Below are positions 52,928-61,312 of a stretch of 64,000 nt of DNA, piece by piece (position 1 is the first letter of the stretch; every line of letters begins with the position of its first letter). The notes beneath the pieces are model-generated. The model was given only the letters and a program-made list of their open reading frames with translations, did no database searches and had not been told where the DNA came from. A program made the translations under genes and the position numbers. This DNA comes from Flavobacteriaceae bacterium MAR_2009_75 (GTDB lineage Bacteria; Bacteroidota; Bacteroidia; Flavobacteriales; Flavobacteriaceae): assembly GCA_002813285.1 (NCBI GenBank), contig PHTZ01000001.1:3161501-3225500 (forward strand), in the 5' to 3' direction.

Positions 52928-53626
52928 ATGAAGCGATTCATTATCGTCTTACTGTTCTGTTCGATTGGACAGTTAAGCGCACAGACTTATGAAGTAGGGT
53001 TGTTTGCGGGTGGAGCCAATAATATTGGAGATGTAGGGCGCACTACTTATGTACTACCTTCCGATATTGCTTTTGGGGGGCTATTTAAATGGAACAAGGC
53101 CAAGCGCTATGCATGGCGTGCAAGTGTTATCTATGGTAAATTCACCGCCGATGATACGAAATCTAGCGATCCCTCAAGGCAACAGCGCGGTTATGTGGCC
53201 AATAACTCTATACTTGAAGCTTCTGCAGGTCTTGAATTTAATTTTGTAGAATATAACCTTCATAGACTTGGCCCGGCTTTTACTCCATATTTATATACCG
53301 GTCTAACTTACTTTAGGTACGACTATGATTATTTTGATGGAGGCGAAATGTTGAGCGTCTCACAAAAAGATGGTTCTTTTGCGATACCAATGACCTTAGG
53401 TGCAAAATATAGATTGAGCCAGTTTTTGATTTTAGGCGCCGAGATAGGTGCTCGGTATACATTTACCGATAATCTAGATGGTAGCAACCCGACCAAACTA
53501 AATGTTAGTCAGCAACTTGGAGACCTGCATTTCGGTAATATTTTTAACGATGATTGGTACGTTTTTTCAGGATTAACCTTAACTTACACCTTTGGTAGAA
53601 AGCCTTGTATGGATTGTTTTGAATAG
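52928..53626 (+). CDS. DUF6089-family outer-membrane beta-barrel protein
   Basis: 232 residues. Signal peptide to about residue 19 (GQLSAQ). The mature part has alternating aromatic beta strands (YEVGLFAGGANNIGDVG, AWRASVIYGKF, FTPYLYTGLTYFRYDYDYF) and ends in FSGLTLTYTFGRKPCMDCFE. This small barrel family precedes uppS and bamA in many Flavobacteriia. Its function is unknown; the position suggests envelope assembly. A CxxC pair at the very end (CMDC) is notable. Confidence 0.85.
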   Translation: MKRFIIVLLFCSIGQLSAQTYEVGLFAGGANNIGDVGRTTYVLPSDIAFGGLFKWNKAKRYAWRASVIYGKFTADDTKSSDPSRQQRGYVANNSILEASAGLEFNFVEYNLHRLGPAFTPYLYTGLTYFRYDYDYFDGGEMLSVSQKDGSFAIPMTLGAKYRLSQFLILGAEIGARYTFTDNLDGSNPTKLNVSQQLGDLHFGNIFNDDWYVFSGLTLTYTFGRKPCMDCFE

Positions 53627-53679
53627 GTTCAAAAGAGTAAAGGTGTTCTTTTCTTCAGTTTGTTTTTTATAGAATTATT

Positions 53680-54423
53680 ATGGATGTTCTCGACGAGATA
53701 GATAAACAGAATTTACCTATACATCTTGCCATTATTATGGATGGTAACGGCCGTTGGGCCAAACAAAAAGGGAAGCGTAGGGTTTTCGGCCATGAAAATG
53801 GTGTGCGTACGGTTAGAGAAACTGTCGAAAACTGTGCTAAAATAGGAGTCAAATATCTTACCTTATATACTTTTTCTACCGAAAACTGGAAAAGGCCTAA
53901 AATCGAAGTAGACACTTTAATGAGACTTTTGGTTTCTTCACTGAAGAAAGAGTTGAAGACCTTTATTAAGAATGACATTCGCTTAAATACCATAGGCGAT
54001 ATCGCGTCATTGCCGAAAAGAGCCTTTAAAGAGTTGAACGAGGTTATGGAAAAGACGAGGGCAAATACAGGTATGACCCTTACCTTGGCCCTTAGTTACG
54101 GAGCTCGTGAAGAGTTAAAAAATGCTGTGAAAGAGATAAGCTCCAAAGTTAAAAATAATATAATTTCAATTGAAAACATTGACGAAACCATTATTAATAC
54201 TCATCTTTACACGCATGATTTGCCTGATGTAGACTTGCTGATCCGTACCAGCGGTGAGCATCGAATCAGCAATTTTTTGCTTTGGCAAATAGCATATGCG
54301 GAATTATATTTTGTTGACGTATATTGGCCCGATTTTAGCAGAGAGCATTTGGCAGAAGCCATTAAAAGTTATCAGAACAGAGAACGAAGATTTGGAAAGA
54401 CCAGCGAACAACTCATTGAATAA
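53680..54423 (+). CDS. uppS: Isoprenyl transferase (undecaprenyl diphosphate synthase)
   Basis: 247 residues. Catalytic Asp21 is in IIMDGNGRWA; other family elements are FSTENWKRP, the Arg-rich LLIRTSGEHRISNFLLWQ, and the terminal ELYFVDVYWPDF. It adds isopentenyl units in cis to farnesyl diphosphate, giving the C55 carrier lipid for peptidoglycan and O-antigen. The gene is 53 bases after DUF6089, and bamA starts four bases after its stop, so the operon is tight. Confidence 0.97.
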   Translation: MDVLDEIDKQNLPIHLAIIMDGNGRWAKQKGKRRVFGHENGVRTVRETVENCAKIGVKYLTLYTFSTENWKRPKIEVDTLMRLLVSSLKKELKTFIKNDIRLNTIGDIASLPKRAFKELNEVMEKTRANTGMTLTLALSYGAREELKNAVKEISSKVKNNIISIENIDETIINTHLYTHDLPDVDLLIRTSGEHRISNFLLWQIAYAELYFVDVYWPDFSREHLAEAIKSYQNRERRFGKTSEQLIE

Positions 54424-54427
54424 AGAT

Positions 54428-57043
54428 ATGAAAAGGTTCATATCTCGTGAACCTTTAATCACACTCCTTTTACTTTTTATATCAACATTTACTTTCGCCC
54501 AAGAGCTATCTTTTGACGATGGTAAAAAGTATATTTTAGGGGGGCTTGAGGTTACCGGCTTACAAAGCTATAACGAACAGACCGTAAAGACCTATACGGG
54601 GCTAAGGGTAGGGCAGCCGATTACGGTTCCTGGTGATGAACTTAGCGAAATCATCAAAAAGCTATGGGGTCTTGAACTGTTTAGAGATATTCGTTTCGAC
54701 TTGGTTGATATACAAGACGATAAAGTTTTTCTTGAGCTTCATATAACCGAAAGGCCAACACTTTCCGATGTTAAGGTCAATGGGATCAAACCAAGAAAGG
54801 TAGATGATATAATTAAGGATACCGACCTTAAAAAAGGTAAGAAAATTACTGAAAGCCTTATCGCGAACACCAAAAACTATCTTGAGAATAAATATAAGAA
54901 GCAGGGTTATCTTAATGCGAAGGCTTCCATTGTAGTTGCAAACGATACTTCTCAGACCAACGCCCAAAAAATGATTATCAATATCGATAAGGGAGATAAG
55001 GTCAAGATTAAAAAGATGATTTTTGAAGGTAATGAACAGCTTTCCGATAGAAAGCTGCGAAATGCCATGAAAAAGACGAAAGAAAAAAGATTTTGGCGTT
55101 TTTGGAAAAAATCTAAATTCATTGAAGAAGATTATGATAATGATCTATCGCTTTTGATCGATAAATATGCTGAGAACGGTTATCGCGATGCCCGAATCAT
55201 TTCAGATTCTATTATTAAGGTAGACGAAAACAATATCAACATAAAGTTTGATCTAGAAGAAGGTAATAAGTATTATTTTGGTGAAATCGATTTTGTAGGT
55301 AATAGCGTTTACACAGACCGACAATTGGCATCCGTTCTAGGTATTAAAAAAGGGGATACGTATAATGGAGTTCTTTTACGTAAGCGTATCGCTGATAATT
55401 CAAAACCGGATGCAGAAGATTTAACGAATCTCTACCAAAACAATGGGTATCTTTTTTCTACTATAAACCCTGTTGAAATATCTGCACAGAACGATACAAT
55501 CAATTTCGAGATACGAATAATAGAGGGCAAAGAAACATTCTTGAACCACGTTGAAGTGGTGGGTAACGACCGTACCAATGATCATGTGATTTATCGTGAA
55601 CTAAGAACTAGACCCGGTAATAAGTATAATAAGAGCGATATTATTAGAACCATTCAAGAGCTTCAACAACTGGGTTATTTTGATGCTGAGCAGATTAGTC
55701 CTGACATTCAAAATGCCAACCCAAATGAGGGCACAGTTGATGTGAAATGGAACTTGGTAGAATCTGGTGCCAGCCAGATTGAATTGCAAGGAGGCTATGG
55801 TGGCGGTGGCTTTATTGGTACTTTAGGTCTTTCTTTCAATAACTTTTCTATTAAAGATATTCTTAATGGCGAGGCCTATAAGCCAGTGCCTATGGGTGAC
55901 GGGCAAACTTTTGCCATGCGCGTGCAAGCAAGTAGAACTTTTAGGGTGTATAGTTTGAATTTTGCAGAACCTTGGTTCGGCGGAAAAAAACCGGTTCGTT
56001 TTAGTTTGAACCTTTCTAGAACCCAACAATTTGGAGTCGATTATAACAACTCTACCAGTAATAGAATAGAGGTGAATAAAGACCAGGGCTTTGCCATTAC
56101 AGGCCTTACTGCTGGTTTGGCGAAACGTGTTCAATGGCCTGATGACTACTTCACGATATCCCATGCGTTAAGTTATCAGTTGTATGAGTTCAACGATTAC
56201 AATATTGGTCTATTTAATTTTGGTAATGGCAAGGCGAATTCGATTGCTTATACATTGGGTATTACAAGAAATGCAATTTCAGGTGGTCGAATTTTTCCTA
56301 GGGGAGGATCTAACTTCGAAATTACAGCTAAGTTTACGCCACCGTATTCTCTCTTCGGAAATAAAGATTTTGAATCCTTACGCGACAGAAGTACCGAATT
56401 GCAAGAAGCTAGAATTGAACAAGGCGGGTTAAATCAAAGCCAGACAGATGAGTTAGAGCAAATTGATCAAGAACGCTTCAGGTGGCTAGAATACTACAAA
56501 GTTAAATTTAAGGGAGATTGGTATACAACATTAGTTGACAAGTTGGTACTTCGTACAAATACCGAATTCGGTTTCTTGGGTAATTACAACAATGATGTCG
56601 GTGATACGCCTTTTGAACGTTTCTTTGTTGGTGGTGATGGGCTAGGTAATTTTACTTTGGATGGCCGAGATATCGTACAGCTTCGTGGTTATGAGAACCA
56701 ATCGATAACACCTTTCGACCCACTGGCGCAGAATAACAATAGTGGCGGTTTGGTCTATAATAAATTCTCATTGGAACTTAGATATCCATTGACTTTAAAA
56801 CCTTCAGCTTCCATTTATGGACTTGCTTTTTTAGAAGGAGGTAATGCTTTCAACAATTTTCAGGAATTTAATCCGTTTCAAATAAAACGATCGGCTGGAG
56901 TGGGGCTACGTATTTTTATGCCGGCATTTGGTTTATTGGGTATTGATTTCGGTTATGGGTTCGATGAAGACCTCTTACCAAGCTCAATCGGCAACGGACC
57001 AAGCGGGTGGCAAACACACTTCATTATCGGCCAGCAGTTTTAA
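54428..57043 (+). CDS. bamA: Outer-membrane protein assembly factor BamA
   Basis: ATG 54428 gives a signal peptide (LITLLLLFISTFTFAQ) and is chosen over an ATG at 54296 inside uppS, which would add 44 residues without a signal. 871 residues. Five POTRA domains are expected at about 25-400 (VKVNGIKPRKVDD, MIFEGNEQLSDRKLR, DFVGNSVYTDRQLASVLGIKKGD, VEVVGNDRTNDHVIYREL). The 16-strand barrel follows to the C-terminus (FIIGQQF, ending in an aromatic). It inserts beta-barrel proteins into the outer membrane. An insertion of about 25 residues, rich in Glu and Gln, sits near residue 660-690. Confidence 0.97.
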   Translation: MKRFISREPLITLLLLFISTFTFAQELSFDDGKKYILGGLEVTGLQSYNEQTVKTYTGLRVGQPITVPGDELSEIIKKLWGLELFRDIRFDLVDIQDDKVFLELHITERPTLSDVKVNGIKPRKVDDIIKDTDLKKGKKITESLIANTKNYLENKYKKQGYLNAKASIVVANDTSQTNAQKMIINIDKGDKVKIKKMIFEGNEQLSDRKLRNAMKKTKEKRFWRFWKKSKFIEEDYDNDLSLLIDKYAENGYRDARIISDSIIKVDENNINIKFDLEEGNKYYFGEIDFVGNSVYTDRQLASVLGIKKGDTYNGVLLRKRIADNSKPDAEDLTNLYQNNGYLFSTINPVEISAQNDTINFEIRIIEGKETFLNHVEVVGNDRTNDHVIYRELRTRPGNKYNKSDIIRTIQELQQLGYFDAEQISPDIQNANPNEGTVDVKWNLVESGASQIELQGGYGGGGFIGTLGLSFNNFSIKDILNGEAYKPVPMGDGQTFAMRVQASRTFRVYSLNFAEPWFGGKKPVRFSLNLSRTQQFGVDYNNSTSNRIEVNKDQGFAITGLTAGLAKRVQWPDDYFTISHALSYQLYEFNDYNIGLFNFGNGKANSIAYTLGITRNAISGGRIFPRGGSNFEITAKFTPPYSLFGNKDFESLRDRSTELQEARIEQGGLNQSQTDELEQIDQERFRWLEYYKVKFKGDWYTTLVDKLVLRTNTEFGFLGNYNNDVGDTPFERFFVGGDGLGNFTLDGRDIVQLRGYENQSITPFDPLAQNNNSGGLVYNKFSLELRYPLTLKPSASIYGLAFLEGGNAFNNFQEFNPFQIKRSAGVGLRIFMPAFGLLGIDFGYGFDEDLLPSSIGNGPSGWQTHFIIGQQF

Positions 57044-57089
57044 CAAAAGAATCGTGACAACGCTAAAGCCTTCATTTTAAAAGTTTTAG

Positions 57090-57097
57090 TAATTTTG
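57090..57097 (+). promoter_or_regulatory. -7 box upstream of the first ompH gene
   Basis: TAATTTTG fits TAnnTTTG 37 bases before the ATG. No clear -33 element. It could give the ompH pair transcription independent of bamA. Confidence 0.35.
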
Positions 57098-57133
57098 GCA
57101 CGATATTTTCTATTGTATAAAACGATTAAATAA

Positions 57134-57961
57134 ATGAAAACTAAATCGAACGTTCTTTTAGTATTGGCGTTTTCACTATGTGCCGCTTATACCTATGCCC
57201 AAAGAGGGGTAAGAATTGCCTACGTTGATATGGAGTATATCTTAGAAAATGTAGAAGAATACCGTGAGGCCAATGAACAATTGGCTAACAAAGTAGGTAA
57301 ATGGAAAGTTGAGGTCGAACAAAAGCAGGCAGAGGTCGAGCAGATGAAAAAAGACCTTATGGCAGAACGTGTTCTTTTGACCGATGAGCTGATTGCCGAA
57401 CGTGAAGAAGAAATTCAGATTCTTGAAAAAGAAACTGTAGAGTACCAACAGAACCGATTTGGACCTCAAGGTGACTTGGTTTTGCAAAAAAGACAATTGA
57501 TTCAGCCGATACAGGATCAAGTTTTTAACGAAGTACAGAAAATAGGTGCCAATAAAAAGTATGATTTTATTTTTGATAAATCTGCGGATGTTGTAATGTT
57601 GTACTCCGAAAATCGACACGATATCAGCGACTTAGTATTGAGGGGTATCGCACGAACTAGAAGGGTAAGCAAACCGAAGCAAAAAGAGGCGAGAAGCAAG
57701 TTAGATGATTTTGAAGATGACCCGGTTGAAGAAGAAGTAAGTGAAGCGCTTAAAGAGCGACAAGAAAGGGCTCAGCAGGCTCAAGAGGCCAGAACGAAAA
57801 CTGCAGATGAGAAGAGAACGGAGCAGTTGAAACTAAGGGAAGAGCGCAAGAAAGCTTATGAGGCCAGAAGAAAAAAATTGCTAGAAGAGCGTGAGGCTAA
57901 GAGAAAAGCCAAGTTAGAGGAACGAGAGCAAAACGAGGAAAGTGATAATACAGAAGGGTAA
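57134..57961 (+). CDS. OmpH/Skp-family periplasmic chaperone with long charged tail
   Basis: 275 residues. Signal peptide to about residue 22 (TYAQ). The OmpH core (about 25-175) has IAYVDMEYILENVEEY, a long coiled coil, and FDKSADVVMLYSENRHDISD at the closing beta strand. The last 85 residues are a highly charged single-helix region (EERKKAYEARRKKLLEERE), absent from E. coli Skp (161 residues). Skp holds unfolded outer-membrane proteins in the periplasm for BamA. It is followed by a second, normal-length copy 85 bp downstream. Confidence 0.93.
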   Translation: MKTKSNVLLVLAFSLCAAYTYAQRGVRIAYVDMEYILENVEEYREANEQLANKVGKWKVEVEQKQAEVEQMKKDLMAERVLLTDELIAEREEEIQILEKETVEYQQNRFGPQGDLVLQKRQLIQPIQDQVFNEVQKIGANKKYDFIFDKSADVVMLYSENRHDISDLVLRGIARTRRVSKPKQKEARSKLDDFEDDPVEEEVSEALKERQERAQQAQEARTKTADEKRTEQLKLREERKKAYEARRKKLLEEREAKRKAKLEEREQNEESDNTEG

Positions 57962-58046
57962 ACTTACTAAATGGTTAAGTATGTTTGTCTGAATAAAGTA
58001 AAATAACCATATATTAACATTCAAATATTTAACTAGAATCAGTATC

Positions 58047-58556
58047 ATGAAAAACGTAAAGAAAATCGCCGCAGCTATTGTATTGTTTGTAGCATTTACC
58101 GGGTTCGTTAACGCTCAGAGCAAAGTAGCCCATATCGATGTTACCCAGTTGTTGAGCGCAATGCCGGAGATGAAGGCTGCTGAGGCTGAATTGAAGAAAC
58201 TTTCTGAAACTTATAATGCGGATATCGAAAGTTCTATGACGGAACTTAGAAATAAGTATACGCAGTATGAGAATGAAGCGACTTCAAAATCTAAAGAAGA
58301 AAACGAAAAAAGAGCTGCTGAATTACAAGGTGTTCAAAAGAACATTGGCGAAGCACAGCAGGCTGCACAAAGAGAGTTGCAAAAGAAACAGCAAGAGCTA
58401 TTCTCACCTATTTCAGATAAGGCCAAGGCGGCTATCGAGAAGGTGGCAGCGGCCCAAGGGTTCGATTATGTAATCGATGCTCAACAAGGTAGTGGTTTAA
58501 TCGTAGCAAAGGGCAAAGACCTATTGATAGATGTAAAGAAAGAGTTAGGTATTTAA
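58047..58556 (+). CDS. OmpH/Skp-family periplasmic chaperone
   Basis: 169 residues, close to E. coli Skp. Signal peptide to residue 23 (GFVNAQ). SKVAHIDVTQLLSAMPEM begins the body, then a coiled-coil tentacle region (about 45-120), and FDYVIDAQQGSGLIVAKGKDL forms the closing strands. It is the last gene of the envelope operon, with a strong terminator 25 bases beyond. The pair of ompH genes is typical for Flavobacteriia. Confidence 0.95.
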   Translation: MKNVKKIAAAIVLFVAFTGFVNAQSKVAHIDVTQLLSAMPEMKAAEAELKKLSETYNADIESSMTELRNKYTQYENEATSKSKEENEKRAAELQGVQKNIGEAQQAAQRELQKKQQELFSPISDKAKAAIEKVAAAQGFDYVIDAQQGSGLIVAKGKDLLIDVKKELGI

Positions 58557-58580
58557 TAAGTGCTTGACCATTATAATCAA

Positions 58581-58610
58581 AAAATGCCCGCTTGATGGCG
58601 GGCATTTTTT
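58581..58610. terminator. Rho-independent terminator after the ompH genes
   Basis: AAAATGCCCGC pairs with GCGGGCATTTT around TTGATG, with a run of six T at the right and four A at the left. It also faces the convergent glycosyltransferase gene. Confidence 0.92.
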
Positions 58611-58631
58611 GTTTGGATATAATTAGTAAGC

Positions 58632-59483
58632 TCAAAGTAGTTTGTTCTTTATATTTTTCCACCGTAAATTTCTTATAAATTGGCCTTCTTCAGTAGTGAC
58701 CAAAAACGATTTTTTTTCTTTTTTCGCTTCAAAAAAACCGTACATATTATCACTAAATGCTCGAGGTTTACGTTGTTTGAAAGCCATTTTTAAAGAAGCG
58801 ATGAGAGTGATGACAAAACCATATCTCATGGTATACATGGCTTTGCCCTGCAAAAGTTTCGCTTTTTGGTTATATGCATTCCCAGTGGGTCGTAAGTGTT
58901 TTACTTTAAGGTTATCATCTGTATAAGTATCGTAATCGTGGTAAGCTGCCAATAGTTCATCTACCGTGTCCCAACCCATGGCACTTCTCAAACCTCCAAT
59001 ATCTTTAAAGCAACCTTTAGAATAAGCCTTGAAAGCTCCTCGAACATGATTTTTGTCCATGGGGTGGTTCAGTTTCCAATGGCCTTCACTGTCCTGTTCA
59101 TAAATAAAACCTCCGGCGATGCCAACATTGGGCTGCCCTCTAAAGATATAAGCTATTTTTTCGAAGTAGTTGTCAGGTAAAATGAGGTCGGCATCCAACT
59201 TGACCAAAAAATCAAAATCCTCATCAAGCAATTCCAGTCCCTTTTTGAAAGCATTTACAACCTTGCTTCCGGGTAAATGTTCATCAGAAGAATTCGTATT
59301 CAATTTAGTAAAAATGGGACTCAAGCCCAAGAATTGATTCATGACAGAATCTGTGCTGTCGGTAGAGTTGTCATTTACTAGTATTACTTTCGAAGGCTGT
59401 AAAGTCTGCCTTAAAACCGAATTTAATGTATCGGCAAGAAACTCTTCTTCGTTATGTGCAGGTACAACAATATAGTATCTCAT
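58632..59483 (-). CDS. Glycosyltransferase family 2 protein
   Basis: Start placed at MRYYIVVPAHNEE (59483); an ATG two codons earlier is equally possible. 283 residues. The GT-A fold shows VVPAHNEEEFLADTLNSVL, VNDNSTDST, and the DxD equivalent KLDADLILP near residue 100. A C-terminal hydrophobic or amphipathic region (RYGFVITLIASLKMAFKQ) may associate with the membrane. Donor and acceptor are unknown. It is the last gene of a three-gene run with the methyltransferase and the KAS III-like enzyme. Confidence 0.9.
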   Translation of the reverse strand: MRYYIVVPAHNEEEFLADTLNSVLRQTLQPSKVILVNDNSTDSTDSVMNQFLGLSPIFTKLNTNSSDEHLPGSKVVNAFKKGLELLDEDFDFLVKLDADLILPDNYFEKIAYIFRGQPNVGIAGGFIYEQDSEGHWKLNHPMDKNHVRGAFKAYSKGCFKDIGGLRSAMGWDTVDELLAAYHDYDTYTDDNLKVKHLRPTGNAYNQKAKLLQGKAMYTMRYGFVITLIASLKMAFKQRKPRAFSDNMYGFFEAKKEKKSFLVTTEEGQFIRNLRWKNIKNKLL

Positions 59484-59507
59484 GGGCATTGTTGGCCAAT
59501 TTAAAAA

Positions 59508-60041
59508 TTATTTCCGCTCGGCATAAACAATATAGTACCGAGGTGTAAAGCTTCGCAGTAAAGGTCGGATGCCTATTTTTTTAACAGGGTTGGTCCATTT
59601 ATCGGAGTCCTTTATTTCCCACCCGGCCTTGTCCAATAGCCAATCGAACTGCCAATCTTCGAATTCATGATAATGACGGTCCCAAGGGTCGTTCTTACTT
59701 TGATAGGCAGGGGAAAACCATAATTTTAAGGGAATACTCGCTACTAATTTTTTCGACTTCAACTCTCTAAGAACATTAAAGGGAGCAAGCAAATGTTCGA
59801 ATATTTCAAATGCAGTTACAACTTCAGCATTTGAATTTTGTACGGTAGAGAAATCTAGGTCGAGGTCTTCACCTTTTGTATTCTCTACTCGATAGCCTTC
59901 TTGAACCATTATTTTTGAAAATGGGTTCGGAACCCCCAAATCTAAAATACCTTGTTCTGTTGTTATATGTTTTCTAAGAAAAGATAGTGTATGCTGAAAG
60001 CGTTTATTCGGATAGGTGTTTTCGTACATTTTAGTTTTCAA
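59508..60041 (-). CDS. Class I SAM-dependent methyltransferase-like protein
   Basis: 177 residues. ILDLGVPNPFSKIM replaces the usual glycine-rich SAM loop (D-x-G-x-G), and TAFEIFEHLLAPFNVLREL is the typical EIFEHL segment of Methyltransf_11/23 proteins. IPLKLWFSPAY and HYHEFEDWQFDWLLDKAGW complete the fold. It lacks the second loop glycine, so SAM binding may be altered. Located 18 bases from the GT2 gene. Confidence 0.82.
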   Translation of the reverse strand: MKTKMYENTYPNKRFQHTLSFLRKHITTEQGILDLGVPNPFSKIMVQEGYRVENTKGEDLDLDFSTVQNSNAEVVTAFEIFEHLLAPFNVLRELKSKKLVASIPLKLWFSPAYQSKNDPWDRHYHEFEDWQFDWLLDKAGWEIKDSDKWTNPVKKIGIRPLLRSFTPRYYIVYAERK

Positions 60042-60090
60042 ATGTTTCAGGTGTTAAGCCCAAAACGTTCGGTCTAATCACCTTAAAAAG

Positions 60091-61146
60091 TTAAACTTTG
60101 TAGACAATGGCATTCACGTTCATACCAGCGCCGACACTGGCAAATATAACAACATCTCCCTTTTGAACTTGTTGGTTTTCTACTTTTCCTTTTCGAACCA
60201 TATCAAAAAGTGTGGGTATCGTGGCGACTGAGCTGTTACCAAGTTCACCTATATTCATGGGCATGATGCCTTTGGGAGGCTCTTTATCGTACAATGCATA
60301 AAATCGTGTGATAATGGCCTCATCCATTTTTTCATTCGCTTGATGAATAAAAATTTTCTTGACCTCTTCTATTTCGACACCGCTTTTTGTTAGACAATCT
60401 TTCATTGCCGAAGGCACATGCGTTACGGCAAATTCATAAATTTTTCTGCCGTACATTTTGATGTATTTGGTATCATCTTTTTTTTCATTGTACGATTTGC
60501 CAAAAAATAAATAGTACGCTTCTTCATAGGTGTGCGTGGCAGTGGCATGTGACAGCAGTTCTCCTCCATTGTCAATATTCTGTACAATGGTCGCTCCCGC
60601 CCCGTCGGCGTAAATCATACTGTCTCGGTCACTAGGGTCGACTATTCTAGATAAAGTTTCGCCGCCGATAACAAGGCAGGTTTTCGCAATACCCGCTTTG
60701 ATAAATGCTTCGGCCTGTATAACACCTTGAATCCACCCCGGGCAGCCGAACAAAATATCATAAGCCACACAACTTGGGTTTTGAATTCTAAGGTGATGTT
60801 TAACTCTAGTTGCCAAACTGGGTAGTGTATCACTCTGATTCTGCCCATGGGCAACATCACCAAAATTATGGGCGAAAATTATATAATCGATGGTTTCTTT
60901 ATCGATGTTGGCATCTGAAATAGCCTTTTCCGCAGCTAAAAAAGCTAAGTCTGAGGTGTTGAGTTTACTATGCGCATAGCGCCGCTCTTTAATACCGGTA
61001 ATGGCCTTGAATTTATTGATGATTACCTCGTTGCTATGAGTGAACGGTGAACCGTCGGAATTGAGAAAATGATGTTGTTCAAAATCTTCATTGGTGATAA
61101 CTGTTGATGGAATGTAGCTTCCGGTACCGGTAATGGCTATAGGCAT
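60091..61146 (-). CDS. 3-oxoacyl-ACP synthase III (KAS III/FabH-like) family protein
   Basis: 351 residues. The Cys-His-Asn triad is Cys135 (FGCPGWIQG), His268 (FIHQAN) and Asn304 (GELGNSS). SDREDSM-type and ADGAGATIV segments are also present. It condenses an acyl-CoA with a malonyl-ACP or related acceptor. A start role in fatty acid synthesis is possible, but many Bacteroidota carry several KAS III-like copies; this one lies with a methyltransferase and a glycosyltransferase and may serve a lipid or pigment pathway instead. Cytoplasmic. Confidence 0.92.
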   Translation of the reverse strand: MPIAITGTGSYIPSTVITNEDFEQHHFLNSDGSPFTHSNEVIINKFKAITGIKERRYAHSKLNTSDLAFLAAEKAISDANIDKETIDYIIFAHNFGDVAHGQNQSDTLPSLATRVKHHLRIQNPSCVAYDILFGCPGWIQGVIQAEAFIKAGIAKTCLVIGGETLSRIVDPSDRDSMIYADGAGATIVQNIDNGGELLSHATATHTYEEAYYLFFGKSYNEKKDDTKYIKMYGRKIYEFAVTHVPSAMKDCLTKSGVEIEEVKKIFIHQANEKMDEAIITRFYALYDKEPPKGIMPMNIGELGNSSVATIPTLFDMVRKGKVENQQVQKGDVVIFASVGAGMNVNAIVYKV

Positions 61147-61254
61147 GATCGTAGTTTAACTTATTTTCAGAAGGTAATCTAAATTAAGATGAATATTATG
61201 CATGCATAATAATTAATACGATGCTCAACAGGTATTTAGGAAAGATATATTCCA

Positions 61255-61288
61255 TTAAAAAAGCCTCCCCTAGGTAGAGGAAAGGCTT
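61255..61288 (-). terminator. Terminator of gcvP
   Basis: On the minus strand, AAGCCT plus CCTC pair with GGGG plus AGGCTT (with a two-base bulge) and are followed by six T. It lies 25 bases beyond the gcvP stop, so the KAS III gene probably has its own promoter in 61147-61254. Confidence 0.8.
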
Positions 61289-61312
61289 CTATCCCCTTTG
61301 TAATAAGGGTTT

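Noticed and set aside
54296-54427. Upstream start for bamA inside uppS
   Set aside because: It would place 44 residues before the signal peptide; ATG 54428 directly begins the signal peptide and lies four bases after the uppS stop.
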